This document shows positions 9,844 through 19,471 of a stretch of 64,000 bases of DNA, in pieces; the stretch's first letter is position 1; every line of letters begins with the position of its first letter. The notes beneath the pieces were generated by a model that was given only the letters and a program-made list of their open reading frames with translations, was not told the DNA's origin and did no database searches. The position numbers were made by a program, and so were the translations under genes. Source of the DNA: Heyndrickxia shackletonii (GTDB lineage Bacteria; Bacillota; Bacilli; Bacillales; Bacillaceae_C); the NCBI RefSeq assembly GCF_001420715.1, contig NZ_LJJC01000006.1, positions 50,001 through 114,000 on the forward strand, given 5' to 3'.

Positions 9844-10854
9844 TTATTTTACTCTTTTTAAAATAATCAACGTAAAATCATCACGCAGCTGGAATGCTTG
9901 CAGCCTTTCCAATTCTTTATATACGGTATTCACTATTTCACTAGCTGGTAAATCAATGTTTTTTCGTATGTATGAAACGATGGCTTCTCTTTCAATAAAT
10001 CCCGTGTCCGTTCTGCACTCTGTAACACCATCAGATAAAAGAACAATCATATCTCCAATTTGCAGTTTTTTGGAATATCCCTGGTAACGAGTTTTTTTAT
10101 TTACTCCAAGAAGCAAACCTTCTGCTTCCAGATCTAAAAATCGGCCCTTGCTTGCATCATAGAAAAATCCCGGCTCATGCCCTGCTGATGCATAATGAAA
10201 TTGCTGTGCATTAGGGTCATACATCCCATAAAACATGGTAATAAACATACTTGGATCCACATTTTGCTCCACGACGCGATTTAAATCCTCAAGCAATCGG
10301 CTTGGTTGATGCTGGATATCCGTTAAGCTATCCATCGCATATTTGATCATGGACATGCAAAGAGCCGCAGGGACCCCTTTTCCTATGATATCAGCAATAG
10401 CCACCCCAATGCGGTTTTGCTCATCTTCAATAAAGTGGAAATAATCACCGCTCATTTTTTTCGCTGGCACACTAATTGCCCCGATGTCTAAATATGCTGT
10501 TTTAGGGATTTTCGTTCCAAGTAATGTTTTTTGCATATTGGCCGCTACTTCAATCTCGTTCTTCAATTCAATTTGCTGATCACGGAGACTTTGGTGTTCC
10601 CTGTAGGCTAAACCATAGCCCATCATAATTTCTAATAGCACATCAAAGGAATGAAGCACATTTTCATTCATATTTGGTTCAATTTCTAACAATATCGAAC
10701 GATGTAAACTAATCATTTCTTCTGGTGATATTTGATGTTCAATCAATTTCCGGCTGAACTTCTGGCCTTGATATAAAACTTGTTCACTTTGGTGCTGCAG
10801 ATAATTCAATAAAATATTTCTATACTTTGTTTCCATCCTATTTTTAAATGTCAT
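9844..10854 (-). CDS. rsbU: RsbU, environmental-stress PP2C phosphatase
   Basis: The frame is open to 10929, but the ATG at 10854 (MTFKNRME) has GGGGGAG upstream and gives 336 residues, the length of B. subtilis RsbU (335). The N-terminal helical domain (about 1-110) is the RsbT-binding region. The C-terminal SpoIIE/PP2C domain shows MSGDYFH, ADIIGKGVPAA, FYASAGHEPG-like and LLSDGVTE motifs with metal-binding aspartates. RsbU dephosphorylates RsbV after RsbT release from the stressosome. Confidence 0.95.
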   Translation of the reverse strand: MTFKNRMETKYRNILLNYLQHQSEQVLYQGQKFSRKLIEHQISPEEMISLHRSILLEIEPNMNENVLHSFDVLLEIMMGYGLAYREHQSLRDQQIELKNEIEVAANMQKTLLGTKIPKTAYLDIGAISVPAKKMSGDYFHFIEDEQNRIGVAIADIIGKGVPAALCMSMIKYAMDSLTDIQHQPSRLLEDLNRVVEQNVDPSMFITMFYGMYDPNAQQFHYASAGHEPGFFYDASKGRFLDLEAEGLLLGVNKKTRYQGYSKKLQIGDMIVLLSDGVTECRTDTGFIEREAIVSYIRKNIDLPASEIVNTVYKELERLQAFQLRDDFTLIILKRVK

Positions 10855-10867
10855 CAGGTAACTCCCC

Positions 10868-11269
10868 CTATCGGAGCCATTTTGTCGCTGTAATAATGGT
10901 TCCCTGATTCGGTTTAGAATCAATATCAAATGTATCCATTAATCGTTTTACCCCGGGCAGCCCCGCTCCTAATCCACCTGAGGTTGAGTACCCATCTTCC
11001 ATTGCTTTGCGAATATCTTGAATCCCAGGTCCATCGTCTTCGGCAATAATTTGCAAGCCCCATTTCCCATCGTCAAAGACTTTTTTAATTGTTATTTGAC
11101 CTTGTTTCGCGTATAGAAAGATATTCCTAGCAAGTTCACTAATTGCTGTCGTAATTCTTGCTTGATCTACAGTGCCGAAGTTGAGTTCTTTTGCAATATT
11201 TCTTCCTAACTGGCGGACAGCAACGATGTCCCATTCGGTTAAAATCTTTACGCTGGATTGGAACTCCAT
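10868..11269 (-). CDS. rsbT: RsbT, stressosome kinase and RsbU activator
   Basis: This 133-residue GHKL kinase is exactly the B. subtilis length. The N box (ISELARNIFLYA) and G boxes (AEDDGPGI and TSGGLGAGLPGVKRLMD) are intact. RsbT phosphorylates RsbS and RsbR under stress, leaves the stressosome and then activates RsbU. It lies four bases after rsbS and 13 bases before rsbU. Confidence 0.96.
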   Translation of the reverse strand: MEFQSSVKILTEWDIVAVRQLGRNIAKELNFGTVDQARITTAISELARNIFLYAKQGQITIKKVFDDGKWGLQIIAEDDGPGIQDIRKAMEDGYSTSGGLGAGLPGVKRLMDTFDIDSKPNQGTIITATKWLR

Positions 11270-11273
11270 AAAG

Positions 11274-11630
11274 TCAATCCCCCAGTTCCTGTTGTAATTT
11301 CTCCAAACCTTTTTCTAAATCAAGTGCGGTCGATACATCCTCTAAACGAATTCCGAGTTCGATGAGTGTAATGGCGACAGCAGGGCGTATCCCTGTTACA
11401 ACAACCTTTGCACCCATTAGCTTTGACATTTCAATTACATCCCCAAGAACTTTCGCTATAAATGAATCGATAAAATCAATCGATGTTATATCAATAACAA
11501 CACCCCTGGCATTCGTTTCATGTATTTTATGTAATAAATCTTCTTGAAATTGCAGTGCAGTTTGGTCATCAAGCTCCCATTGAATGGAAACAAGTAGACA
11601 TTCATATAACTTTAATATTGGTATTCTCAC
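11274..11630 (-). CDS. rsbS: RsbS, stressosome STAS scaffold protein
   Basis: This 118-residue single STAS domain has its phosphorylation serine in FIDSFIAK (S56, equivalent to S59 of B. subtilis). RsbS and RsbR co-assemble into the icosahedral stressosome core and sequester RsbT. It is three bases from rsbRA and close to rsbT, as expected for an operon coding parts of one complex. Confidence 0.95.
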   Translation of the reverse strand: MRIPILKLYECLLVSIQWELDDQTALQFQEDLLHKIHETNARGVVIDITSIDFIDSFIAKVLGDVIEMSKLMGAKVVVTGIRPAVAITLIELGIRLEDVSTALDLEKGLEKLQQELGD

Positions 11631-11633
11631 TAC

Positions 11634-12461
11634 CTATGCCTCCATTTTTACAATTTTTCGATTGGTCATCTCTAATGCCTTTTCTATGCCAATACGCAAA
11701 GTGCTAGTAGTAATGACTTGATTTAAATTTATTCCTAAATTAACAATCGTTTGTGCAATCTCTGGTCTAATTCCTACTAACATACACTTAGCACCTACTA
11801 ATCGAACTGCATCCGCAGCCTGAATAATATGGTGAGCAACCATAGTGTCTACAACAGGAACACCAGTAATATCGATTAACACCACCTCAGATCGGTGTTT
11901 TACCACTCCACTCAAGAGATTTTCCATAATTAATTTAGCTCTTTCTGTATCAATCGTTCCCACCAATGGCATAACAGATATTTTTTCAAACACTGGAATT
12001 AACGGTGCCGAAAGTTCTTGAAGAGCAATTTTTTGCAATGAAACCGTCCGTTCCCACGATGCGGTATACGCATGAATAATTTCCTGAAGCACAGGTGTCA
12101 TCCATTGATCATAAACGGTTGCAAATTCCTTTACTTTTTCTGATGGGATTAACTCTTTATTAAAAATTTCCGAATATATAATGCGCCCTAAAGTTGTTAA
12201 ACCTAATGAAACGTAAGTCAACGGCCAGCCTAAGCGGACAATTCTTTCGGAAAATTCCTCGAGTTTTTCCGTATATTCCTGATTGGATTTTTTCATTCTT
12301 GCAAAAATAACCTCAACAAATTCTGTACTCAGGTTAACATACACAGTTTCTGAAACTGTTTTTGTAACCCGTTCATCTCCTTCCTCCTGCATTCTCTTCA
12401 TCCATTCCGTTAAAATAGCTTCTTTATTGTTGGTCAAAAAGTCTTTCAAAAAGTTCTGCAT
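11634..12461 (-). CDS. rsbRA: RsbRA, stressosome sensor protein
   Basis: This 275-residue protein has an N-terminal non-haem globin-like sensor domain (about 1-135) and a C-terminal STAS domain (about 150-265). The two threonines phosphorylated by RsbT in B. subtilis are conserved as T172 (GTIDTERA) and T206 (VPVVDTMV). It opens the sigma-B operon. A sigma-A promoter must lie in the 210 bases upstream. A TATAAT-like box is visible there but its -35 is unclear to me. No other RsbR paralogue is present in the window. Confidence 0.95.
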   Translation of the reverse strand: MQNFLKDFLTNNKEAILTEWMKRMQEEGDERVTKTVSETVYVNLSTEFVEVIFARMKKSNQEYTEKLEEFSERIVRLGWPLTYVSLGLTTLGRIIYSEIFNKELIPSEKVKEFATVYDQWMTPVLQEIIHAYTASWERTVSLQKIALQELSAPLIPVFEKISVMPLVGTIDTERAKLIMENLLSGVVKHRSEVVLIDITGVPVVDTMVAHHIIQAADAVRLVGAKCMLVGIRPEIAQTIVNLGINLNQVITTSTLRIGIEKALEMTNRKIVKMEA

Positions 12462-12649
12462 AGGACCTCTCCATTCTTATAATTATCATTTAACCTACAT
12501 CCTTAGATAAGCTGAAGTTTCCACTTTTGTTATTATATTAATGGTAACAAATTATTAATATTGAAAAAATTCTTTTGCCTTTTATGGAAAACAAATAATT
12601 CTTATTCCCTGTAATATTACCGAATGTTCAGACTACTTGTAAAATAAAA

Positions 12650-12674
12650 AAACGCTCTCTTTGGAGAGACGTTT
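12650..12674 (-). terminator. Intrinsic terminator after ndoA
   Basis: On the minus strand AACGTCTCTCC, a short loop and GAGAGCGTT are followed by seven T. It begins at the ndoA stop codon and separates the toxin gene from rsbRA. Confidence 0.85.
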
Positions 12675-13023
12675 AAAATTCTATGAGTCCTAAGCTTATT
12701 TGCAAGGCATCATCTACTTTTTCCATCATTTCTTCGTCAAGATGCGTGATTTTGTCCGTTAAGCGTTGTTTGTCAATTGTGCGAATTTGTTCAAGCAAAA
12801 TAACAGAATCGCGTTCAAAGCCGTAACGCTTTGCATCAATTTCAACATGTGTAGGCAGTTTTGCTTTTTGGATTTGCGCTGTAATAGCAGCAACAATTAC
12901 AGTCGGACTAAACCTATTCCCAATATCATTTTGTATAACTAGTACCGGTCGGACTCCACCTTGTTCCGATCCAACCACTGGGGAAAGGTCAGCAAAGTAC
13001 ACGTCACCACGCTTAACAATCAA
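12673..13023 (-). CDS. ndoA: NdoA (MazF/EndoA), UACAU-type mRNA endoribonuclease toxin
   Basis: This 116-residue PemK/MazF-family toxin is the same length as B. subtilis EndoA. It has the [13 protein letters not shown] start, the conserved [11 protein letters not shown] strand with the catalytic arginine, and VAAITAQ with the catalytic threonine. It cleaves single-stranded mRNA (UACAU in the B. subtilis enzyme). It lies four bases downstream of its antitoxin gene and directly upstream of the sigma-B operon, as in B. subtilis, where this region is vertically inherited rather than a mobile toxin system. Confidence 0.96.
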   Translation of the reverse strand: MIVKRGDVYFADLSPVVGSEQGGVRPVLVIQNDIGNRFSPTVIVAAITAQIQKAKLPTHVEIDAKRYGFERDSVILLEQIRTIDKQRLTDKITHLDEEMMEKVDDALQISLGLIEF

Positions 13024-13027
13024 AGGA

Positions 13028-13309
13028 CTAACCCCCGCTAACCAAGCGTTCTACTGTATGTTCTGCTTCGTATTCTGCCTGAATCGCTTCCGATGCTATC
13101 GCTAAATTTATTTTAGCCATTTCCATATAGCCACGTCTCATGGATTCACGAATTTGACGTTTTCTTCTTTCACGAAGATACATTTTTGTAGCACGATAAA
13201 TAAACTCATTACGATTCACATTTTCTTGTTCAGCAAATCCATCAAGTTCTGATAATAGCTGTTGCGGTAATCTAATTAATATTTCTGTTGTTGCGCTGGA
13301 TTCAGACAC
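13028..13309 (-). CDS. ndoAI: NdoAI (EndoAI), ribbon-helix-helix antitoxin
   Basis: I placed the start at GTG 13309 (product [14 protein letters not shown]) because GGAGG lies eight bases upstream and the result is 93 residues, exactly the B. subtilis length. An upstream TTG at 13327 has no proper ribosome site. An RHH fold occupies residues about 8-50, and the conserved C-terminal TVERLVSGG segment is the toxin-wrapping tail. It inhibits NdoA and probably binds its own promoter region weakly. Confidence 0.93.
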   Translation of the reverse strand: MSESSATTEILIRLPQQLLSELDGFAEQENVNRNEFIYRATKMYLRERRKRQIRESMRRGYMEMAKINLAIASEAIQAEYEAEHTVERLVSGG

Positions 13310-13698
13310 AAACGACACCTCCACCAATCACTACACACCGATTCTTAAATACCAATTTAATAATACCACCAAATTAACTATATGCAAAGACTAATTAGTC
13401 ATTCCTCTCTATTATCGGCAAAAAAATCAACCATTTATGCATATATATAGGCTGTGCATCATTCAAATCCATATTTTCCTTGAAAATACTATACCATTTA
13501 ACAGTATCTCCAAAATGTTTTTTAATAGCATTTAATTTTAAAATTTGTCTGGTTATATCGTTTAGTTAACATTCATACCGTCTTTTGCATACACATTCAC
13601 TAAAGTCATTCACCCCAAATAAAACCCGTTCACGTAAACACATAAGGCTATAAGTCAATCGAAATCACCTAATATAACTTTAACATCAACAATATTTT
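13310..13698. other. Non-coding gap between alr and ndoAI
   Basis: This AT-rich stretch of about 390 bases should carry the ndoAI promoter on the minus strand and perhaps the alr 3' untranslated region. I see no ORF with a ribosome site, no convincing terminator hairpin and no repeat-family copy in it. Confidence 0.5.
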
Positions 13699-14853
13699 TC
13701 AGGAGTCTAATAATCCATTTCTAATTTCAGCTACTTCGCCGTTTTTTATATAAACTCTCGGAACTCTTTTAGATATAGTACACGGAATCTCATAGTTTAT
13801 CGTTTCCAATTTATAAGCAATGTCATTTATGGAAATAAAATGACCCTCTTGTTCTCCTATTAATGTAACATTCGTTCCAACAGGCATATAGTATGGGAGC
13901 CTAATCATACATTGATCCATACATATTCTACCGACTATAGGAGCTTCTTTTCCTTCCACTAAAACAACTTGCCCTTGTAATTTTCGAATCCACCCATCAG
14001 CATATCCAATTGGAAGAGTTGCTATCCACTCCTCTTCTTTTGTCTGATAGGTTGCACCATAGCTAATACTCTCACCTGGGGACAGCCTTTTCACATGGAC
14101 AATCTTTGTATGCAGAGAAAAAACCTCTTTTAATGGAAAAGGAACTAGATTTTTCATTTCATCCGAAGGGGATAAGCCATACATAGCTATACCTAATCGA
14201 ACGGCATTAAACCCTGATTGAGGAAAACGCAAGGTTGCAGCACTATTTGCACAATGAATATAACGCGGTTTTATATCCAAAGCGTTGACCATTTCCATAA
14301 ATCGATGTAATTGTGTTTCATAATAATCCGTATTTAGCTCATCAGCCGTTGCGAAATGAGTAAAAATCCCTTCGAATATAAGATTATGGCTATTTTCGAT
14401 AACATTTACGATGTCCTTTAGTTCACTTCTGTTTCTTATTCCTATTCTGCCCATACCTGTATCACATTTCACATGAACAGAAAGCATGTCATTACCTAAT
14501 GTTAACATAGCTTTTTCCAGCCATTCCTTTTGAAAAACAGTTAGTGAAATTTTATTTTTTGCAGCTATAATTGCATCTTCATGACGAGTAGCTCCCAATA
14601 CAAGAACTGGGACATCAATTCCATTTTTTCTGAGAACCAACGCTTCATCTAAAAAAGCCACTGCCAAACCGTGAGCACCTGCTTCCAATGCGGCCTTCGC
14701 AACTTGTACATCTCCATGTCCATATCCATTAGCCTTTACAACAGCAAATATTTCGACGTCCTTTGGTAAATGTTCTCTTACAGACAGCACATTTTCCTTT
14801 AAATAATCTAACTGTATCTCCGCCCAAGTATCACGATAAAATGGTGAATTCAT
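13699..14853 (-). CDS. alr: Alanine racemase (PLP-dependent)
   Basis: This 384-residue enzyme interconverts L- and D-alanine for peptidoglycan and teichoic acid synthesis. The PLP lysine is K40 in AVVKANGYGHG, and the second catalytic base is Y265 in SISYGATY. The TIM-barrel N-terminal and beta C-terminal domains have typical length. Its product feeds the Ddl and MurF enzymes coded at 33.8-36.4 kb. It is followed upstream by ydcC, matching the B. subtilis order acpS-ydcC-alr-ndoAI, but a family A repeat has been inserted between ydcC and alr. Confidence 0.96.
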   Translation of the reverse strand: MNSPFYRDTWAEIQLDYLKENVLSVREHLPKDVEIFAVVKANGYGHGDVQVAKAALEAGAHGLAVAFLDEALVLRKNGIDVPVLVLGATRHEDAIIAAKNKISLTVFQKEWLEKAMLTLGNDMLSVHVKCDTGMGRIGIRNRSELKDIVNVIENSHNLIFEGIFTHFATADELNTDYYETQLHRFMEMVNALDIKPRYIHCANSAATLRFPQSGFNAVRLGIAMYGLSPSDEMKNLVPFPLKEVFSLHTKIVHVKRLSPGESISYGATYQTKEEEWIATLPIGYADGWIRKLQGQVVLVEGKEAPIVGRICMDQCMIRLPYYMPVGTNVTLIGEQEGHFISINDIAYKLETINYEIPCTISKRVPRVYIKNGEVAEIRNGLLDS

Positions 14854-14947
14854 CTAAAAACACATCCCTGAAAAAATTAAAAGTAATAATTGTATTGATT
14901 ATTTATCTCTTATTTCGTAATGTCAACTATTTCATGATTCATTCATA

Positions 14948-15163
14948 AGAACAATTGCGCAAGCGACTTGTCCATCGGCGTACGGATTCCGGAGTCTTCG
15001 ACTGAGATATAGGAAACACAGTGAGGTAGTTCACGAGCTGATGTTGACTTATCGAAGGGAGAAGACGTAGAAATTCGCTAGCCAATAGGCGCTGTAGCTA
15101 GACGTAGCCAACTTTTAAAAAATGTTATTCGCAGGGTTAAATTTAATAATTCCTAGACGATAA
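14948..15163 (+). repeat. Family A repeat, full-length copy 2
   Basis: This second long copy is strongly similar to 7381-7590 along its whole length, including the ends GCGCAAGCGACTTG and AATAGGCGCTGTAGCTAG and the tail ending AATTCCTAGACGA. It is in the same orientation as copy 1. It lies in the alr-ydcC gap, upstream of alr. Confidence 0.85.
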
Positions 15164-15188
15164 AAAACAGGTTACCAGAGTAACCTGC
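15162..15188 (-). terminator. Intrinsic terminator of ydcC
   Basis: On the minus strand CAGGTTAC, TCTG and GTAACCTG form a perfect eight-pair stem followed by TTTTTT. It lies about 120 bases beyond the ydcC stop and would isolate alr from the upstream genes. Confidence 0.85.
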
Positions 15189-15245
15189 CTTTACTATAGG
15201 GAGTAAAAGTAATTTTAACATATATATTATATATCCGTGTATTCT

Positions 15246-15306
15246 TGTCAGGATTCAGCGGCTAGCGGATTTTTCCGTCGATGAGCAAGTGTGCTTTCGC
15301 TTTTCT
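15246..15306 (-). repeat. Degenerate family A relic (ends only)
   Basis: Read on the minus strand, AAAGCGAAAGCACACTTGCT, then CATCGACGG and GCTAGCCGCTGAA resemble the two ends of family A with the middle deleted. The similarity is partial. Confidence 0.45.
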
Positions 15307-15308
15307 AA

Positions 15309-16322
15309 CTATTTAACCGGCTGTCCTTGCACTGATTCAGCAATTTCAATCATTTCATCCTGGGATAATTTATTAGAAGCAATCATGTAATTAACTCCAT
15401 CTTGAGTCCAAGATATGGAGTTTTTCGTAATTTCTCCAACAACAAATCCTAAATCCACCATATCTCCACTCATTGCAGTGACTTCCATTGCTTTGTTAGA
15501 AGATACAGTTGCCTTTTCTTGTATCAATGTAAATGGTTTATCACCAGTATAAGTTATAATAACTCGTTTGCCATTTGCTGTATTTATTTGTTTTTCCTCA
15601 TACAGCTTACCAACTTTCGCTTCCGGATATTTAACTGAGAATTCTGTGCCACTTACCTTTACATCCTTTGGAGCTTTTTCAAAACTAGCACTCGTTAAAT
15701 TCTTTTTCGTATCAAATGCATTTTTATCAAACTTTGCATTAAATTGTACCTTTGTAAATTTAACGGAAACTAATGTGTTTTTATTTGTATCCATTACTTT
15801 CACGCTTTTCGGTGTTAATGTCCTTTTATCAAATGAAATTTCTTGATATGGAAGCATTTTATTATTTTGATAACGTGTTTTTGTTTCAAATACATACGCA
15901 TTTTTGGTTACTTTAAATTTTGCGCTTTTATCTTGTAAAATATCTTTTACTAAAGATTCATATAAATAGGCTTGGCTACTATTTTTTGGCCAATCACTTT
16001 GGAATTTATAGCTTTTGTTTAAGGTTGGAGTTAATACAAACACACCGTCATTGTTACGTAGAATCATTTGGCTTTGATCCTTTTTCGAGTTTTTCAATTG
16101 AACTCGATAATAATCCGGTTTGTTATGCCAAACTTCAATATCGTAGTTCTGCGGTTCCGTTCCCATTTTCAAAGTCATTTCTGCTGTTGCCTTGTATCCT
16201 GATAATTTTTCGAGCTTTCCATTTAAATCTTGGACAACATCCTCTTGCGACTTGGATCCACAAGCTGATAGTGCAAGAATTGCTGCAAATACCACTGCAA
16301 GTATCCAAAACTTTTTCTTCAT
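15309..16322 (-). CDS. ydcC: YdcC, LolA-like sporulation lipoprotein
   Basis: The ATG at 16322 gives 337 residues (B. subtilis YdcC 336) and starts directly with a lipoprotein signal, MKKKFWILAVV, and lipobox LSAC with the lipidated Cys at position 21. The upstream in-frame ATG at 16346 would place eight extra residues before it. The remainder resembles the LolA-type beta fold of the YdcC family (two halves, about 40-200 and 220-330). It is an outer-surface membrane-anchored protein, and the B. subtilis gene is expressed in the mother cell under sigma-E. The molecular role is unknown. Confidence 0.87.
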   Translation of the reverse strand: MKKKFWILAVVFAAILALSACGSKSQEDVVQDLNGKLEKLSGYKATAEMTLKMGTEPQNYDIEVWHNKPDYYRVQLKNSKKDQSQMILRNNDGVFVLTPTLNKSYKFQSDWPKNSSQAYLYESLVKDILQDKSAKFKVTKNAYVFETKTRYQNNKMLPYQEISFDKRTLTPKSVKVMDTNKNTLVSVKFTKVQFNAKFDKNAFDTKKNLTSASFEKAPKDVKVSGTEFSVKYPEAKVGKLYEEKQINTANGKRVIITYTGDKPFTLIQEKATVSSNKAMEVTAMSGDMVDLGFVVGEITKNSISWTQDGVNYMIASNKLSQDEMIEIAESVQGQPVK

Positions 16323-16537
16323 CCCTTCAACCCCTTCATCACTCATTTATTCGTTGGTGAAGAGAAAGGCCATTCAAATTAATCGATAACCAAAAGTTCT
16401 GCTTGAAGTGAACTTTGAAGCTATTTTTTCCTGAGCCTTGTCTCTCCTATCGCACTATGAATATATGAGACAACCTTCAGGAATATGCAAAGGATGTATA
16501 ACTCTCTTTAAAATTCTATAATTTGATCTACAAAGAT

Positions 16538-16888
16538 TTATTCTTCTATTATGACTTGCGCTACCGCATAGTGTTCACTATGTGTGATGGAAAGGTGGAC
16601 CCCTAGCTCTTTTGGTTTCGTTATATAAGGCTTTCCGTTTCGATCAACGGAAATTTCAATATCTGTAAAGGATAGTTCTTTTCCAAAACCTGTTCCGTTA
16701 GCCTTAGCATAAGCTTCTTTTGCAGCAAATCTACCCGCTAAAAATTCTATTTTCCGCTTTCCATTTAATGTTTTATAGACTTGCAGCTCACTTTCCACAA
16801 GAACCCTCTCCGAAAATCTCTCTTGTCTTTCACATACTTTTTGAACTCTTTCCATTTCTACAATATCTATTCCTATTCCTTTTATCAT
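16538..16888 (-). CDS. acpS: Holo-[acyl-carrier-protein] synthase
   Basis: I placed the start at the ATG at 16888 (MIKGIGIDIVEM) with GAAGGGA eight bases upstream, which gives 116 residues against about 120 in the family. The open frame to 16909 adds an unsupported extension. Magnesium-binding D8 (GIDIVE) and E58 (RFAAKEAYAK) are present. AcpS transfers 4'-phosphopantetheine from CoA to acyl carrier protein, which activates fatty-acid synthesis. It is divergent from the rhomboid gene at 16963. Confidence 0.95.
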   Translation of the reverse strand: MIKGIGIDIVEMERVQKVCERQERFSERVLVESELQVYKTLNGKRKIEFLAGRFAAKEAYAKANGTGFGKELSFTDIEISVDRNGKPYITKPKELGVHLSITHSEHYAVAQVIIEE

Positions 16889-16962
16889 ATGTAAAATCCC
16901 TTCTATCACACATTTCTATGGCATACATATATTGTACAATCCTTTAGAAAAGGAGCAAGCTT

Positions 16963-17553
16963 ATGTATTCCCGATATAACCGTTCATTTTCCATATTTAT
17001 AAAATCCTACCCTATCACATGTTCCATTGTATTGGTTCATCTATGTTTATATATCATATTGTCAATGCCGTTTATTCCACACCAATCTCTTTATAAAAAT
17101 TTAGTTGGAGTTAATTTATATATATCTGAAGGAGATGTATGGAGACTATTGACCCCTATGTTCATACATCTTAATTTTGCCCATTTTTTTTACAACACAT
17201 TATCCATTGTAATCATGGGGCCTTTGATTGAAAGTATTCTAGGAAAATGGAAATTTGCATTATTATATCTTCTTTCAGGATTAGCAGGTAATTCTGCTAC
17301 TTTTATTTTTCTTCCACTAACATATACACATGCAGGGTCGAGCGGTGCTATATTCGGACTTCTAGGCTGCTTTATTCTATTTGTTTTGAAAAAAAAGTTT
17401 TATGTTTCTAAACAAAATCAGGTGATCCTATTGCTTATATTAGGTATATCCGCTTTTATGACCATTTTTAAAACAGATATAAACGTAACCGCTCATACCG
17501 CGGGTCTATTCACCGGCCTATTATGCGGATGGTTGTTTTTAAAAAACAAATGA
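16963..17553 (+). CDS. ydcA: Rhomboid-family intramembrane serine protease (YdcA-like)
   Basis: This 196-residue protein has six predicted membrane helices. The rhomboid catalytic pair is intact: S127 in GSSGAIFG and H178 in NVTAHTAG. The conserved HLNFAHFFYN segment (about 69-78) matches the HxxxHxxxN helix in a reduced form. Rhomboids cleave membrane proteins within the bilayer, and the substrate is unknown here. AAAGGAGC precedes the ATG. It is divergent from acpS and convergent with ydbT (13 bases apart), the same position ydcA holds in B. subtilis. Confidence 0.9.
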   Translation: MYSRYNRSFSIFIKSYPITCSIVLVHLCLYIILSMPFIPHQSLYKNLVGVNLYISEGDVWRLLTPMFIHLNFAHFFYNTLSIVIMGPLIESILGKWKFALLYLLSGLAGNSATFIFLPLTYTHAGSSGAIFGLLGCFILFVLKKKFYVSKQNQVILLLILGISAFMTIFKTDINVTAHTAGLFTGLLCGWLFLKNK

Positions 17554-17565
17554 TTTATACATGGA

Positions 17566-18993
17566 TTATTTCGGAAAATACCATTTAAAAATAGTTTCCA
17601 CATCTGATTCGGATAAATAACGGACATTCGTTTTCATGCCTAAACCAGTGGATTTCACTGTGGAATGGATAGATGATAATTGCTTCCTTTTTTGAAACCA
17701 TGTTGAGGATGCTTCCAATGATTGAATCCGATTTTTTCTCATATAAATGGAATGTTTTAGAAAGACGCGATATCTTAAGGTTAATTGCTGCTCATAAATA
17801 TGCCACCCCGATGAATGGTAACGAAAATGACCGATGATAATCGGATATAGTAACAGGAAGAGACTAAATAGTCCGTAAGTCTTAAAAATAATAATTAGTA
17901 TCACGATAATAGGAGCAACCTTGATTATTTCTCTCATTAAATAGTTCACTCTTGCTTGTAATGGAGGTTTTTTAAACTTCACGGAAAAGTGGTAATCTTT
18001 TAAAAAACGATGCAGTATCTCGGCGAATGACTCTTTTTTTACCATCGGCAATAATAAAATATTTCTGCTTTCCTTGTCTTCTACATTTCCTCCAGCACTT
18101 TCAATGAACACAGACGTATATCCTAATAGACCACGAATTGGGTTTTCAGATACTCTGATTGCTTGAATGCGATTTAAAGGAATAGTAATCTTTCTCTTTT
18201 CTAACAGTCCTCTTGAAATAATGATATCTTTCTCTATTTCTGATACAGTAAAATCGCTATACTTTAAGAAAGTAATGAGGACGGAGATCACCCATGCAAT
18301 TAAAAGTCCAAGAAAGATCATACTTATAACGAAGAAAATGCCGCCCTGTATGAAAGCACCAGCTTCATTAAATAATTTTTTGTACGGAATTAAATTATCC
18401 AACTGCGATAGAAATGCAAGGATTGCGGAAAATATTACCCCTATTCCACCCGAGGTAGCAGACATAATAAGTAATTCTTTAGACGTAATATGATAATGTT
18501 GTATTTCCTTTTCCTTCATTTCCTCTTCCATTATTTCCTGTTTACCTTTTGATGCATTTATCTTTTTCTCTAGATCAGCCGCATCCGACCTTTTGATAGC
18601 TGTCAGTTCTGCTTCTGCTTCATGAAGATTAGAGCTGGCTGTTTCCACTACTACTTTTACCAATCCAAATGGCCTATGTAAAATCCCCTCAGAAAAACTA
18701 AGGCTTTGAATTCTTTCTAATGGAATATACCGTTTCTTCTTTACAAAGAGTCCATACTCAATACGTAGTTCTCCTTCCTCAATTCTATAAGTGAACCTAA
18801 GCCACTTTGCTATTCCGGAAAATAATACAATAATTATAGCAACACCGGTTGTTATAAGGGAAATCCAGTCCGCATCAGAATCGCTTTTATGTCCAATCAT
18901 AAATATCCCAATAAGAGGAATGATCATGCCTCTTATTTGCTTTAATACATTTGTTATGCACGTAATTGGATGTAATCTCTTTCGTTCAGACAT
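17566..18993 (-). CDS. ydbT: YdbT, bacterial PH-domain membrane protein
   Basis: This 475-residue membrane protein has three repeated bPH2 (DUF304) domains. Each has the pattern of an RI/LIRxxYGLF-type strand, then IPLxRIQSL: YIPLERIQSLSF near 105, ITIPLNRIQAIRV near 290, and MRKNRIQSLEAS near 420. Paired hydrophobic helices separate them. The B. subtilis ydbS-ydbT pair has been linked to resistance to a circular bacteriocin. The start codon overlaps the ydbS end by eight bases, so the two are coupled. Confidence 0.9.
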   Translation of the reverse strand: MSERKRLHPITCITNVLKQIRGMIIPLIGIFMIGHKSDSDADWISLITTGVAIIIVLFSGIAKWLRFTYRIEEGELRIEYGLFVKKKRYIPLERIQSLSFSEGILHRPFGLVKVVVETASSNLHEAEAELTAIKRSDAADLEKKINASKGKQEIMEEEMKEKEIQHYHITSKELLIMSATSGGIGVIFSAILAFLSQLDNLIPYKKLFNEAGAFIQGGIFFVISMIFLGLLIAWVISVLITFLKYSDFTVSEIEKDIIISRGLLEKRKITIPLNRIQAIRVSENPIRGLLGYTSVFIESAGGNVEDKESRNILLLPMVKKESFAEILHRFLKDYHFSVKFKKPPLQARVNYLMREIIKVAPIIVILIIIFKTYGLFSLFLLLYPIIIGHFRYHSSGWHIYEQQLTLRYRVFLKHSIYMRKNRIQSLEASSTWFQKRKQLSSIHSTVKSTGLGMKTNVRYLSESDVETIFKWYFPK

Positions 18994-19471
18994 CTTCTTC
19001 GTCCACCTTTGCTAAAGAGGAAATGGAATGTCTTAGCTGATCCGCTTCATCAATATCGATGGCAGGTATATGATGAACCGTTGCAGCGGTAGAAATTAAT
19101 AAACTAGCTAAACGATATCTTCTTAGCAACGGACCTTGAACTGTGTCCACATGTTGAACCCTAACCATCGGAATCAAGGTACGACTAATGACAAAAACCC
19201 CATGCTGCAGCTCCACTTCTTTTTCTCTCACTTCGTATCTCCAAATCTTCCATCTAATATTCGGAATAACAACCACCTTTAAAATGAAATAAAGTACAGC
19301 AACAATTACTCCTAACACATACCACCATTCCGAAAGATTAAGGAAAAAATGAATAATAAATAGAATGGTCGCTAATATACCAATAACGATTAGAGAAGAA
19401 ATAATTCCTGAAATTCTCCAAACTGGTAATGCCCTTTTAGAAATTCTCTTTTGCGGTACTGGGAAATCCAT
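18986..19471 (-). CDS. ydbS: YdbS, bacterial PH-domain membrane protein
   Basis: This 161-residue protein (B. subtilis YdbS 159) has two membrane helices at about 18-60 followed by one bPH2 domain ending in MVRVQHVDTVQGPLLRRYRL. It is the partner of YdbT in a two-gene operon. The best guess is a membrane complex that protects the envelope, and the biochemical function is unknown. Confidence 0.9.
   Translation of the reverse strand: MDFPVPQKRISKRALPVWRISGIISSLIVIGILATILFIIHFFLNLSEWWYVLGVIVAVLYFILKVVVIPNIRWKIWRYEVREKEVELQHGVFVISRTLIPMVRVQHVDTVQGPLLRRYRLASLLISTAATVHHIPAIDIDEADQLRHSISSLAKVDEEDV

Noticed and set aside
9623-10087. A 154-residue plus-strand ORF antisense to rsbV and rsbU
   Set aside because: It runs opposite two strongly supported genes and across the sigma-B promoter. 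There is no ribosome site.
12673-13309. ndoAI/ndoA as a mobile toxin-antitoxin module
   Set aside because: It sits in the conserved alr-ndoAI-ndoA-rsbR order known from Bacillus, so it is vertically inherited.
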